NCBI GenBank assembly: GCA_016648135.1
Contig: JADDOH010008032.1
Span: 62,001 to 126,000 of the forward strand
From: Agrypnia vestita
Taxonomy: Eukaryota; Arthropoda; Insecta; Trichoptera; Phryganeidae
DNA: 64,000 bases
Direction: 5' to 3'
A model generated the notes under the pieces. It was given only the letters and a program-made list of their open reading frames with translations, made no database searches and was not told the origin of the DNA. Made by a program: the position numbers and the translations under genes. The first letter of the stretch is position 1. The number at the start of each line of letters is the position of its first letter. Positions 9,867-21,519 of this stretch are shown here, piece after piece.

Positions 9867-10388
9867 TGTCACGGAATGGCAAGCAAAAGGAATTGCGCAC
9901 TGTCCGAATTCCTTAATTTGTCACAACACTACCAAGTATCGAGTCCAAAACAAAAGAATAATCTAGAAAGTACGAAAATATCAGCATTTGGGTATAAATA
10001 CGGAACACCGCAGCGCGGTTTGTTGTTATTGTGTTTGACAGTTCGTTCAGTGCGAAGTAAGCGCGAGACTACGGCTAGGTATGCCCAGTCGTGAAATTGC
10101 GATGCGACAGATATCGAGCGAAATAATGGAGCGAAGTGCATAATTGGCGAAATGATCCAGAGCGATTAATACGTGCGAGAATTGGGTGAAATGTTCTAGT
10201 GAATGTTAAATACGTGTTACCCAGCGATAATAAAGTATTAATTTACGAGTGATATATTGTTAAATAGTGTAATTTCAAGAAAAGCGTTAAGTTTAATTCG
10301 TTTGAATTGAATAGTTAATTAATCAATCGCTAATTGATTTCAATTATTTTTTATTCATTTTATTCATTCCTCCTGCAGTGATAATACA
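9867..10388 (+). mobile_element. LTR-like element, related copy 2
   Basis: Starts TGTCACGGAATGG, has TATAAATA at 9993-10000, then GAGCG words and ACGTGCGAGAATTGGGTGAA, closely matching ACGTGCGGAAATTGGATGGA in the LTR at 25175-25737. TTTACGAGTGATA and AAAGCGTTAAGTT are also shared. The 3' boundary near GCAGTGATAA is uncertain. Two ~70-codon frames inside are compositional. No internal retroviral-type genes are present. Confidence 0.6.
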
Positions 10389-11964
10389 TGATAATACATT
10401 AGTTGTTTATTATTTGATTATTTTTAAAAACGGGGATTTTAATATTTTTTAAAGTAACTTCTTTAATTTTAAAAAGCAAATCCTTGTACTTTTGCCTTCA
10501 CTAATCCTGCTCTTTAATTCTGTGTTGTCCTGCAGTCGTTTTGTTTTGAATTTTGGTTGTATTATTAAGCGCCTCGGCTCTCTCCCGCCGCTCTTCTGTC
10601 CTCCTGGTGTCTGCGTACAGCTTAATATTTAAATTGCGAGGAAACTAAATTATTTTTTTACACGAGAAGTAAAACAGTACGGACAAAGATCCCTTTTTGC
10701 GAGATACGCTTGCAAAAAAAGTTTAAAGAATTAAAAATCTGACTGTTTGCCTTCAAGTAATCAAGCTTGAAATCAAGGCTTCATTATTATTTAACAGTTA
10801 TTGGAGTTTGCATGTTTTTATTTTTATTCTTTTTTAGGCTCGGATAACAAAAGGAAAAAAAGTTTTTTGACACACACAGCATTGAAATGAGGCCAAATAT
10901 GCGTATCACCTATTTTAACTCATTTACAATTAATTACACTCCGGTCCCAATCTTTTAAACAGTCTCAAAAATCCCTGAATATTTTTCAATAAAAATATAA
11001 TTTGTAAAATATATAAATGATAACTTTTTTACAGTCACTATTTTGTAAGATTGTTTTTCAATCTCTTTTTTAAGTACTATGTAGAATTACTGCAAAGCGC
11101 TTAAAGTGACCGTTTATTGTGATAGCACAGAGCTCAGACTAACCAATAGTTAAATCTTTTAAGGCAAAGTTGCATCTTTGTACACACAGTTAATGTACAT
11201 TTTATAGAATACTTGAATATTCTAATGGTTTCTTTAAACATACATTCCTCAAGTAGTAGTACGGTATGCAAGTATTACTTCTACAAAATTATTGTTGAAA
11301 CACATCAAAATTTTCACAAAATACCTCTGCGCTAAGAAATCTCTGCGCTCGTGAAATAAGCAATGTGATATTTTTTTAAATATTAAAATGAAAATCAGCG
11401 CAGAATCACCAAATAACATTTTTTTCTGACGTAATTTTCACATCTCAAGATTCAATTAGTACTCTTTTAAACTATATTTTATGTAAACCGTTTTTTCTTA
11501 TATTGCAGGCTAGATTGCGGCTAGATAGAAAGCTAAAGTAGTCAACTTGACAAAATGGGCAACTCGACGACTGCATAAGGATCAACAATAATCCATCGTA
11601 GAAGTATTTTTTACATATTGCTATACGGGGTTCACCACCTGCTTGCCGTGCCGGATCCGGAAGTAAGAGGGGAGCCAGCAGAAGCGTTTCACTGTGTGAC
11701 GCAAGATTTTCGATTTTCGATTTGGTATTCACGCGATGCTTTAATTAAGCGTGCCCGCTGACCTTAAACTCAAAGCCTTCGTTTAATGTTAGGGACTTAA
11801 AAGTTAATAGAAAGAGGGTTCGCTTTATGAGAAACACTTAAATTTTAACACCGTGCAACAAGGTGCTTAATGTGTAGTTAATATTACGAACGCGTTGGCG
11901 GTTTACGCTGAGAAACGAAAAGCGAAGGATATAAAATAATATAATATACATTTTTCGAGACAGT
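10389..11964. other. Unassigned AT-rich DNA
   Basis: No supported gene, RNA or repeat. The 86-codon minus-strand frame at 11472-11732 has no recognisable features. Confidence 0.4.
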
Positions 11965-11969
11965 AGATA

Positions 11970-12728
11970 AATTAAACATTTATTTTTATTTTTATTTTTT
12001 TATTTATTAGAGAAACTAACAGGACAATAGGTACATGATACTCTAATAATAAAACATTATAAATGAAGACTATGCCCATTATCCCAATTACAAGTGTCTT
12101 CGGCACGCTCTAGTAACATATATTTTTGCATTTAAGTATATTTTACATGTGTATTGTGTATTTAGTGTTTGAATTTAGTGCGATTAGTATTTAACGAATG
12201 ATTGGTTCATGTCATCGTTTAGAAAATGGATGTTGTGTATGAGTGAGTTTTTGACCGAAGATAAGGTGTCTGCAAGAATATCAGCATCATTGTTAGGGTC
12301 AGCACAATACATATTATATGTGCGACACGACCTCGTGATGGGAGAAAAGTAACAAATATTTTTAGTGTGCTGGCTTATTCCAAAGAACTCCGGGTTTCTT
12401 ATACGGGGTTAAACATGAAAATTTATATCAGATAGAGAAAGAGAATCAATAGATCCGCTGAGAATCTTGTGTAGCACAACGAGATCGGATATTTTCCGTC
12501 GGGACTCAAGTTTGTGCATCTTGAAAAAGGCAAGTCGATCTTCGTAGCTGTGAAGGTTATTGTTTTGACCAGCCTTGTATGACAAAATACGTAGAAACTT
12601 TTTCTGCATTCTCTCGATTCTCGTAACGTGTGCTGTGTAATAAGGTGACCAAATAACTGATGAATATTGCAATATACTTTGTACTAGTGATGTAAAATTT
12701 AGATGTTTCGTTTTCAAAAAGCGTTACC
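11970..12728 (-). mobile_element. Jockey-like LINE, 5'-truncated
   Basis: Minus-strand LINE fragment: the coding C-terminus (12717-12184) is followed by ~180 bp of 3' UTR and a simple 3' tail of TAAAAA-type units (complement at ~11975-12005). This is the normal shape of a 5'-truncated non-LTR insertion. Target-site duplications were not resolved. Confidence 0.75.
12184..12717 (-). pseudogene. LINE reverse transcriptase C-terminal domain, one internal stop
   Basis: The frame reads LVQSILQYSSVIWSPYY, then RIERMQKKFLRILSY, then DRLAFFKMHKLESRRKISDL, VVLHKILSG and DINFHV. After a single TAA (12411-12409) it resumes in the same frame with PRIRNPEFFGISQHTKNICY and FSPITRSCRTYN, ending at TAA 12186-12184. 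The S-IL-Y-S-VWSPYY and RIER-QKKFLR blocks are hallmarks of the thumb/C-terminal region of jockey-type reverse transcriptases. The catalytic palm and the endonuclease are missing. The intact protein would perform target-primed reverse transcription. Confidence 0.8.
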
Positions 12729-13702
12729 TTTTAAAAAAAAAGATAACATCTATGGCCGGCCATTTTTAATTTTGTAAATAATAAAAGTATATATTTAATT
12801 AGCCCTTCGGAAGCTGAGCAGGCTCGGACGGGAGAATTCTCCTAATTGAGTTCCTCTGACAGGATCCGTTGTATCGTGATTGACATTGTGATTGGCTCAG
12901 TTTTATTTATTTCAATATAACATTGACTTGATGTTGGCCACAACTGTCTGTTAACTGGGTTAGTAATTAAAAATGTACACGAGTCATTTTTATTTTTTCT
13001 GCTGGCTGGCAAAAATCTTGTTCTATGAAAAACAAAGATTTTCATCTCAGAAATGTAATCTATTGATCCTTTCATCCGTACTCTTAAGAGGCCCCGGTAC
13101 ACGATTTTCGTATTTGCTCTCGATTTGCTTAATTTAACGTAAACTTATTAAATCATTTTTCAAAACCCATAGCTAAACAGGCTTTTAATCAATTTTATTA
13201 TGATAGATCCATTTACTCTAGACGTATTTCCTTAAAAAAATATGAACAAATATATTGTTATAACATCAAAAAAATTATAACCCCGAAATACTATTTTAGT
13301 TTTCATGCAAAAGTGTTATCTTTGGTACACTAATCGCGTATATTTTTAAAGAAAGACCATTTATTTTATTTACAAATTGATTGTATAAAGTTTGAAAAAG
13401 AAGTGGTTTTATTCAGACATTAATATTTTTCGACAAGTAGTTAAATATATCGTTTTAAAAAAGACAAAAACTAAACGTTCTGTTTCCTATATTGCAGTAT
13501 CCATAAAACCATCAAAACATCGATTATTTTAAATTAATTTCACATGCGTACTAAGAAAATTTCATTGTCATTAATATAAAAATATTCAAAAAATTATACC
13601 TCATACTCAAGAATTCGAATTAATTTAATCGTATAGTCTGTTAAAGATCATTTTTCTTTCAAATTAGACTTCGGTTCGACTGTCCAACCGATTTTTTTAT
13701 TA
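12729..13702. other. Unassigned AT-rich DNA
   Basis: No recognisable feature. The 86-codon minus-strand frame at 12842-13102 overlaps moderately complex sequence but has no motif. Confidence 0.35.
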
Positions 13703-14028
13703 TTTTATTACTCCCTTTATATTAACTCGTGGCGTCTGCTTGCTTGACGAAAAAACTTTGGATCGATTTTTAATCCTTTTCCCGTGATCTAATCGAGCCG
13801 AAACTTGGCAAGTAGACTCGTGGCGACGACCAAGAAAATCTATCAAATTTTCGTTAAAAATAATAAATAATAATTATGGTATAATTTTGGATTTTTCAAA
13901 TTTTTTATGGTTTTTTCATACAAATCAGCAAGTTGTGTGGAGATTCCGACGTATATGGTAGACACGAAACCCGAAAATGAGAAAGGGAGTATTGTAAAAG
14001 CTCGGTTATTATGGGCTACTTTTTTTAT
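13703..14028 (+). repeat. ACTCCCTTT interspersed family, copy A
   Basis: About 320-bp unit. It opens ACTCCCTTT then AACTCGTGGCGTCTGCTTGC, runs through TTTTCCCGTGAT and GGCAAGTAGACTCGTGGCGA and an AT-rich middle with TATAATTTTGGATTTTTC, and closes GAGAAAGGGAGT followed by a GTTATTATGGGCTAC end. GTCTGCTTGC and its later inverse GCAAGCAGAC (here GCAAGTAGAC) can pair, while CTCGTGGCG is repeated directly. There is no ORF. At least seven other copies occur in this window on both strands. Confidence 0.85.
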
Positions 14029-14869
14029 TTTTTTATTTTATTTGAAAACTATCGACAGGTAACCCTAATAGATTATCATTTAGGACAAGGTGATTAGTAC
14101 AGTTACATTTTACAATATGTGAGAGGATAGGAGTACAAATTTTAAACAAATATTAGGTATATTTTAAGTTAAAATGTTGCACCACGAAGTAACTGCCTAG
14201 CCATTCAATAAATATACTTACTTTACCATTTATTCTACCTCGTAGCGTGCCACACCGATTATCCCGATCAGGGTTGTATCTCCCCTCCCCTCGACTCGCG
14301 TCCCAACCCCCAGCCTCCGCTCATCCCTGAAGACCTGTCTAGACAGATCTGCCATTACCGAGACAGAAGGGTCCGAGAGCTTTGACACATCTACATTGCG
14401 GGGTGTTCGCGATATTAATCGGCAGAGAGGTTTTCTCGTGTGTGAAATCTGTTTATTTGTGTGAAGGATATCTGGGTTTCGTGACGTATCACGAGGCTGG
14501 CGACGCTGGGTCTGTTGACGGTTTTTGAATTACGACGATGCCCCCAAATAATTGTTGATCTCATTCCGTTTTCAAAATTAGTATTATCTCAAAATTGTTA
14601 TTTAATAAAATGAAAACATTGACTACGCTTTTGTAATAAAATTATCTTAATTTTCTTAAATATTTAGTTTTTTTTAAATATTTTAGTTTAATGAAAATTC
14701 AAACTAATAAGTGCATCCATTACTTTATCACAAATGTCATTGGTACAAATCGTTAATCAAAATATGTAATTCTCTGTGTAACAACGTACCTCACTAACGC
14801 TACCAGATGGTTCAAATAATAACGAGGTATAGGAAGCAAAAAAAGTATAATTCTCGTTTTTTTTTTAAT
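14029..14869. other. Unassigned, with one element-tail box
   Basis: 14168-14215 carries a variant of the CCACAAAGT tail (TTGCACCACGAAGTAAC ... CAATAAATA). 14240-14530 is less AT-rich, with a C-rich segment at 14280-14310. No coding feature. Confidence 0.4.
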
Positions 14870-14871
14870 GA

Positions 14872-15060
14872 ATTTAAGATAGATAAATATTATCATTTAG
14901 TTCTGCAGGTTAAGTGTTATTTTAAATATGACGGCTGTTTCGGATTGTAAGGCCATTATCAAACTGTTATGATGGCCTTACAAACCGAAACAAAAACAGA
15001 CATTTAAAATATCGCTTAACCTGCAGAATTAAATGATAATATTTATTAAAACTTCATGTA
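14872..15060. repeat. Long imperfect palindrome (foldback), PLE-like
   Basis: Arms of ~85 bp (about 14880-14960 and 14968-15050) share ATAAATATTATCATTTARTT, CTGCAGGTTAAG and AATGGCCTTACAATCCGAAAC. Each arm, read outward, contains a GATGG/GATAATGG...CCGAAACA string recalling a decayed hammerhead core. Confidence 0.75.
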
Positions 15061-15344
15061 TTTTTAATTTACAAACTAAAAACAAAAACCATAAATAAAG
15101 TATAATTCTCTATTTAATATTGTTCATCACTAGTGTTTACAAGACGCTACGCTACTCTTGATAGCGTTGTTGTCACGGCCTTAACTGGTGGCCGAAATAT
15201 GTTTTTATAATAAAAGTACGTCATTTTTGACGGATTTTAGTTAAAAAATAATAGTGTATGATATCTGTGTAAGTGATTTCATATCATCATTTTTATCAAT
15301 AATATTTTTCCTTTCATCCCTATTCTATTAATTCCAAGACGGAT

Positions 15345-15515
15345 ATGTCACTAAAAACAATGTCGCGCCATCTTAATGTTGGTCTTGAGTTTAGCAATGA
15401 TTTCGAGGCTATAAATTATCTGTTAAGAGCAGCTCAAGACTGGGGGATGGTTACGCGTCCATTTGTGAACTTGAAAGCCCCTTACGGAGGGGTCAACTAT
15501 ACTAAAAAGAATTAA
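15345..15515 (+). CDS. Small exon-like ORF, unknown
   Basis: A 56-codon frame starts MSLKTMSRHLNVGLEF and ends KAPYGGVNYTKKN at TAA (15513-15515). It lies right after a pyrimidine-rich run ending TTCCAAG (to 15338), a plausible 3' splice site, and codes through without stops from there; composition is less AT-rich than its surroundings. I do not recognise the protein. It could be the terminal exon of a host gene, a piece of an unrecognised transposon, or chance. No upstream exon was located. Confidence 0.25.
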   Translation: MSLKTMSRHLNVGLEFSNDFEAINYLLRAAQDWGMVTRPFVNLKAPYGGVNYTKKN

Positions 15516-16034
15516 GAATATTAATTGTAAAATAATTTAAATACCTTTTCATTATGTAATTTCGGTTGTAGATCTAAGATCTAAAAAAATTCTATGCGAA
15601 AACATTAATTTATTGAGTACATAAAAATCTCCAACTTTTTTAAAAATCAAAATAAGGAAAGGGATTTAAGGATGTGTGTTTCAGGAAGTTTGAGAAAAAT
15701 GGAGAAAAGTGGAAAGAAAGTACTCCAAGATTTAACATAAGTAACAATGTAAGAATGAAAGAAGGCAACGTCAGAAACTTGGACAGCGTAATTTTTTTAT
15801 TGTCACGTTGGATAAATGTATCGCATTCATAAAACTAAACTTTTTAACAACCGGTCATTAATTACACCTGCTGTTGAGAAGAACTGCATCTCACAAAACT
15901 AAAAGCGTTATAAAAATAGTGCAAGATTGTGATTTACTTAAAAAGTTAGAATCACGTTGCACCACAAAGTAACCGCTTACAAATGAGGGGGTTACACTGG
16001 GAGAGTAAAATTAAGATATAAATTGGGTGATTTT

Positions 16035-16429
16035 TTACAGGCCTCGAACAAACGTGTATCGGGGAAAGTTAATGTCAGTCACAGTGGTTTAGTCATATGG
16101 AAATAGACATAACACGATAATCAAAAAAGTTGAAATAATTAATCACGTCCTTGTAAAAAATCTCCCAATTTCTGCCTACATTTTATTCTTCTAGGATGGT
16201 GTAACCGCTTAGTGCGCACCATAAATGGTCGTCACTATTTGAGATACTCATCGCGGTCTAACAATTTCAAATTTCTACCTTGTGTATGTACCTAAATAAG
16301 TGGCAGTCAAAGTGTACGTACCTTAACAAGTGCCAATCAAAATGAAAATATTAATCACGTCCTTGTAAAAAATCACCCAACTTTCTGCCTGCATTTTATT
16401 CTTTTGGGATGGTGTCACTCCTCAATGCT
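16035..16429 (+). repeat. Partial tandem duplication, split by a LINE
   Basis: Two units of about 200 bp share TTAATCACGTCCTTGTAAAA, TTTCTGCCTRCATTTTATTC, GGATGGTGT and CCATAAATGGTCGT. Unit 1 is ~16140-16340. Unit 2 begins ~16350, is interrupted at 16430 by the LINE and resumes at 17222. Confidence 0.75.
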
Positions 16430-16799
16430 GATGGTGAGGGTGATGGTGAAAGAGAGAAAGGGGTCCGGAGGGTATTTTCCGGCTCTGGATCACTACACAG
16501 CACAAATACTGTCGGGCCATGGTGAGTTCAGGTCCAAATTACATGATCTTGGACTCTCCACTCACCCTTGGTGCGCCTGCGCTCGTGTGGCCCAGACCCC
16601 GGAACATATCCTCTGGGATTGTGCTCTGTTGAGGGATGCTAGAGAGGACTTGATTGAAGGTATAAACGGGCCGCTTGAGACAGGTCGGCATCCCACAAAT
16701 GTCGACCTGGTGAGAAATGAGTCTAACTTTAGACATCTTAAAGACTTTGTTGGAACTTGGGTGTCCCGCTGGGAGATCCTACGGGGCCCTGCTCCGTAG
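16430..16799 (+). pseudogene. R1-type LINE ORF2 C-terminus with CxC..H..C zinc motif
   Basis: The open frame reads ALDHYTAQILSGHGEFRSKL, then HPWCACARVAQTPEHILWDC, ending WVSRWEILRGPAP. The LSGHG block followed by C-x-C, x8, H, x4, C is the C-terminal zinc-binding region of R1/TRAS/SART-type LINE proteins. The 26 or so bases of frame before 16430 are host sequence, so the open frame from 16404 overstates the coding part. Reverse transcriptase and endonuclease are lost through 5' truncation. The frame has no stop, so the copy is fairly young. Confidence 0.8.
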
Positions 16800-17210
16800 T
16801 TTTTCCTGAACCAGTGTTTGAACCGTCGGTGATGATTTCTTTGGTCACGAATCTTTTATGTTTTTATTATTTTTTCTTTATGTCTTTTTCCCTCCACGGA
16901 GGGGTTGTGTTTTTTACGTCCTGCGCCTTATTTGGGTGATGTATTTTATTTAAATTTTATTATTGGCATTATATTGTATTGTTATTTTTGAAATAAAGAT
17001 TAATATGCGCGGGACAATGAAGGAAGGTTTTGTGCGACCGACTCGCTCGGTTTTCATCTCTGCGTGTTGTATTGATGAAGGCCGAGCGAGGAGGTCGCTT
17101 TAGCATAAAATAATGCCAACCAGGCGGCGAAAGTGCTGGGCCGATATGGACGCTTTTGCGCATAGAATGGCTCAGGGTATGTGGTGGGTCCCCTTCATTC
17201 ATTCATTCAT
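16430..17210 (+). mobile_element. R1-like LINE, 5'-truncated, with exact TSD
   Basis: 781-bp insertion flanked by TCCTCAATGCT at 16419-16429 and 17211-17221, an exact 11-bp target-site duplication. It comprises the C-terminal coding end (to 16799), ~400 bp of 3' UTR and a (CATT)n-like 3' end at ~17193-17210. This is a 5'-truncated target-primed insertion into the second unit of a tandem duplication. Confidence 0.9.
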
Positions 17211-17221
17211 TCCTCAATGCT

Positions 17222-18851
17222 AACCAACCATAAATGGTCGTATTTGACATACTAATCACGGTCTGAAAATTTCAAATTCCTCTTGTTTTCTAAATGTAAT
17301 TCGTCATCATTATCTATGAAATGACGCCAATGCATCATATGGTTTATTCAGCTGCTGCAGACTTCTTTCGATGACTGTGCTTCGAGAGCATTTTTTAAAG
17401 TTCACCCCACCAATTGATTCTGCGCCCGGCTGTATGAGCCCGCCCACTCTGAATAGAAACGTTCAGCAAATAAGCTCCCGCGTACTCTGCAAACACTTTC
17501 GGGCCATGTTTGTCGGCTAATTGAAAAGCTTTGACATAAAGTCGTTAGCAACTCACATTCGTCACACAAACAAGATGCTTAAGATCACGTTGAAAATGTT
17601 AAGACGATTTCCAGATTTATATAAATTTAATATAGACTTAACATAAACAGAATCGAAAACGTTCAAAAAATATTTCTTAAGGATATTAACTACAATTTGA
17701 ATTTGAATTTTAACTATTTGGAATCGATACAATTTCATAAATTGTAAACAGTGAATATTATCAGATCAATCCTTCCTTTTCCAAATTATTCCCTATTGAT
17801 TCTCCTGAAATCGCCAGCGTGCTATCTTTCCACGTCCCACTCCGACCTACCAGACAGAGGTACCTCTTTTCCCTTCCAACTTATCATACCAATAATAGGA
17901 AATCCTCTCCCATCCATGCTCATAAAAAGGTAATTATAATCCATGATTATTTCTAATACTAAATGTCATATGGTCATATGTGAGTCAGATACTAGAAACT
18001 CGCCCCCCTCCCTGACCATTTTTATTTTATACATTATTATATACATTACGAATCTTTTAATATTTATGTTAAAGTAAAATTAGGAACAATCGGTTAAATG
18101 AAACTGTAAAATTGTTTTTTTTGTCATTCATATCACATTGACTTACCTATAATTATGTCATATCTCTGCCATTCTTTAGTTGTGGGAGACATTTAACTAT
18201 TTTTTTGTATTAAGTCTTACCAAGCAATAATGTCTCCCTTGAGATGACCGAATAAAATAAAATATCGAGTTGATTTTTTTAAATAAATTTTATCCATCTC
18301 CAACGTACATATGTTCATTTTACATATTTATAAACACGAATTTTTTTATAAGTAAGAAATTCATAAATTTGTTTAAAAAGTGTATAATAATTTTAAAGAA
18401 AGCACTTTACAAGCAACCCGCTCTATGTAACTAAATTAAATATTTAAACGAACTCAGAGGTATAATATTGGTTAACTTTCATTTCAGACATAATATTCAT
18501 TACGAGTACAACCTCTGATATGAACTTTTGTCATTGTAACCAAATCATTATACCTTGGCTAGCTTACTATCGCCGCGAGGGTAGGCAGAGCTAATAGAAC
18601 GCCACCTACTTTTGAACTGACATACCACTTTCGCGTAATTCACGTTCATACGCCTTCTCTTGATTTGTTCATTTGCTGAATCTTCTAGGAGGACTATTTT
18701 TCAGTGTATGGCTCATGTTTTCCTTTTCAAGATTCAGGATTGCCTCCATTTCTGGTACCATTCTTATCTTTCCCGTATTATAATATACATTAAAAATAAC
18801 TTCATTATTTTATTGATTTTATTTATTATTATAATATTATTATTATATATA

Positions 18852-18855
<4 letters not shown>
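17222..18855. other. Remainder of tandem unit, then single-copy-like DNA
   Basis: 17222-17310 completes tandem unit 2. 17340-17600 is of higher complexity (GCGCCCGG, CCGCGTACTC words) and looks single-copy. 17600-18855 is AT-rich. No gene seen. Confidence 0.4.

Positions 18856-18888
<33 letters not shown>
18856..18888. repeat. (TTA)n microsatellite
   Basis: About 11 uninterrupted TTA units. It generates the leucine-rich open frame at 18660-18929, which is not a gene. Confidence 0.9.
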
Positions 18889-18905
18889 GTATTTTATTGC
18901 TTTTT

Positions 18906-19216
18906 TACTCCCTTTATTTTAACTCGTAGCGTCTGCTGCTTGTCTGACAAAAAACTTTGGATCGATTTTTAACCCTTTTCCCGTGATTCAATCGAGCTGA
19001 AACTTTGCAGGCAGACTCGTGGCGATGATAAAAATGATCTAACGAATTTTCGTTTAAAAAATAATAATTATAGTATTATTTTGGATTTTTCGAAATTTTA
19101 ATGTTTTTCAAATTCGAATCATTACAAAAGAATAATTAGCCCGACGCTTGTATAGACACGAAATCTGATTCAAAGCGAAAGGGAGTATATTAAAAACTTG
19201 GTTTTTATAGGTTATT
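18906..19216 (+). repeat. ACTCCCTTT interspersed family, copy B
   Basis: Same order of landmarks as copy A: ACTCCCTTTATTTTAACTCG start, CGTCTGCTGCTTG, TTTTCCCGTGAT, GGCAGACTCGTGGCGATGA, AAAGGGAGT and AAAACTTGGTTTTTATAGGT at the end. Before the close it has a GCCCGACGCTTGTATAGACA variant shared with copy H (55793-55905). Confidence 0.85.
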
Positions 19217-19266
19217 TTTGAATAAATTACGTTTATATAAATATTAATTCTCTATTGATCTCCCAG

Positions 19267-19452
19267 TACTATGAAAATTTGGATTATACAAGATCTTTTA
19301 TAAGTGGCTTTGTACGCGTCCACCTAAAAATCCGATTATTCCACGACATTGAAGGCGATTGGGGTAATGAACCTACCCTTAGCTTTGCAAAACTAAAAAC
19401 TATGCTCGTGAAATCCGTCGAAACTGAGAGAACAGAATGTACTAAAGACTAG
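19267..19452 (+). CDS. Terminal-exon-like ORF, unknown
   Basis: 61 codons reading YYENLDYTRSFISGFVRVHL, then FHDIEGDWGNEPTLSFAKLK, ending ETERTECTKD and TAG. The frame directly follows TTCTCTATTGATCTCCCAG, a good 3' splice acceptor in phase 0. Base composition is less AT-rich than neighbouring DNA and codons look non-random. No family is recognised and no partner exon was found. AATAAA occurs ~150 bp downstream. It could be the last exon of a host gene or part of an unrecognised mobile element. Confidence 0.3.
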   Translation, partial: YYENLDYTRSFISGFVRVHLKIRLFHDIEGDWGNEPTLSFAKLKTMLVKSVETERTECTKD

Positions 19453-20809
19453 CATTGCTTTTTGTCTCTAAATATATTTCTTATTTAATTCAAAACTGCG
19501 ATGCTTTATTTATCATTATAATGATACTTTAAAGACTCTCAAATCGAATTGTATTTATATAAACTGTGTACAAGTATATTAATTAGACTGCCTACATTTT
19601 AAATAAATAATTATACCACGCGCAGTGAACTTATATTGTCTAATTATAATATAAGTATAATTTAAACACTTGAATTAATAATTAAGTATGAATAGATAAA
19701 CGGACGTAATTTTATAACAAATTGTACTAATGTCTACAATTAATTAATTTCTGAATATTGGCATAAATTGGTTTTTGTGAATTTTGTGACATGTGAATTT
19801 TTTGACCACAATTTGATACAAATATTTGACAAAAAATAATTTCTTTTACGATTTCTGACATTCTGATTAATTTGTTTTATTTTCTTTTTCACAGGTAAGC
19901 AGCAAGCGCATTAGTCAAAAAGGCGCACACGGAAATTTACTGACCGCAGAGGTATGATTAGGAATACTCGTGTTTTACTGTAGAAAATCTTTGTTTGACT
20001 GTTCATTAGAATATATTAAGTAATATAGTTATTAATTGATAAACCAGTGTATTTTTTATTTTACATTTTTCAATTCATATTATAATCACAAAAATTAGAT
20101 ATTTATCATGTTTAATTTATTAAACACCAACTATGTTGATTTTTTCTTGAGAAAAAACTAATCATAATGATTTTTAATTAAGTTTTAAATAAAGTTTTGT
20201 CCGGTAGCTCAATAAATGTCTAGCATATTTTTATAATTACAATTTTATGAAATACTAAGGGAAAATAAGTTTAAGTGAAACGCGGATCCACTTTTTTGAG
20301 CCATTCAAACGGTGTGCCTCTCGTGTATTTCTAGGTCATCAGTACTTTATTCAGCTGGAAACCTCATTTCTATTACTTAACTGTCAAAAAATAAAACCAG
20401 ACGCCATAAATATAAAAAAATCGAAAAATTAATAAAATTTGATGAAAATGTGTTCAAACTGCCTTGAATAAATAATTTGTCATTAATAATAATCTTTTTT
20501 TTTCAATTGATATTCCAGGAAAAAGCAATTAATGAAAAAATCTGATCTGAATTAAAATAGTACCTTTTTGGTGCGTGGCCGAACACATCCGGGCAGACGT
20601 CTTCCAATGTGTATGTGCCTTGTTACTAACGACCGAGGCGATTTCCGGTAAACCCCTTACTCCCGTGTGAAATCCGAAACAAAACATTTTTTTCAACCCA
20701 CCGTTGCCGGGAACACAAAGGGTTATGATTACCGGTATAATTTGCCCGTGGAATTATGGTCTGGGGTGGGAGAGTCTTGGATAAAATATAAATATGATTC
20801 TGAAATATT
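19453..20809. other. Unassigned AT-rich DNA
   Basis: No supported feature apart from short palindromes such as CTTATATTGTCTAATTATAA at ~19629. Confidence 0.4.
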
Positions 20810-20824
20810 TCTCCAGGTGTTAGA

Positions 20825-21320
20825 TAAAATAATCATAATCAAGATATATTGTAGATGTCTCATGGAGACAAAGCTATTTTTATACGGGAAAGTAGTTATG
20901 AAAGTCTTTTTGGTTCTTTAGAGGGCTTTCGAACTGTCGTAAGGCTGACTTAAGTGATCACTTCACACAAAGTTACTCACCAATTCCACCCTTGTTAGAC
21001 TATCACATCTATCAGATTTTTGGAAGTTATGATTTGTGTTGTTGTAAATACGAGTTTTATATAAAATATATATGTCAACCTTGCAACTTGTTTCATATGC
21101 AAGTTATATTTTTACTACTGCCATGGATGAAATTCTTCATTCCCATACAGTATAGATGTCACCGTTAGTAATGTGATATGTATTTTTTTGATTGGACAAA
21201 GCTAATTACCAACCAACGGTGGTATCTATACGATGGCCGTAGTAAAAATAAAACTTGCATATGAAACAAGTTTTGCAAGATTAACGTATATTCTGTCATA
21301 TATACAATTCACTTATACGA
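20825..21320 (+). mobile_element. MITE-like family M1 (AGATGTCTCA ends), half copy
   Basis: Starts TGTAGATGTCTCATGGAGAC and contains CGGGAAAGTAG and TTAAGTGATCACTTCACACA, then a CCACCCTTGTTAGA stretch. The same ordered words occur at 26406-26895 (full TIR copy), 48255-48480 and 50056-50293. This copy is interrupted by a second MITE at 21080-21280. Confidence 0.65.
21080..21280. mobile_element. MITE with ~48-bp TIRs
   Basis: The left TIR opens CTTGCAACTTGTTTCATATG and continues through TTTTACTACTGCCAT; the right TIR is its complement with a few mismatches. The 100-bp centre is non-coding. It lies within the M1 copy and was probably inserted later. TSD not resolved. Confidence 0.75.
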
Positions 21321-21519
21321 CTTCATAAATCATCTCTCTTGATTTATGATATCTTCTTGGGGATAAAATACAAAATTTGAGCATACTCAAAAAAAAAAAT
21401 GTTCTGAAAATAGTCGTTGTCGCATTTATTGTTTAACCTGGTCGCTTAAAATATTGTTGGTTCATTTTTTCTTTTAATACTGAAGTATTATTAAAAAATA
21501 ACATGTAAAATTTACATAG

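Noticed and set aside
14872..15060. Full hammerhead at the 14.9-kb palindrome
   Set aside because: CCGAAACA is present but CUGANGA is not intact in either arm; listed only as a PLE-like foldback.
18660..18929. 89-codon leucine/isoleucine-rich frame
   Set aside because: Translation of a (TTA)n microsatellite and repeat copy B.
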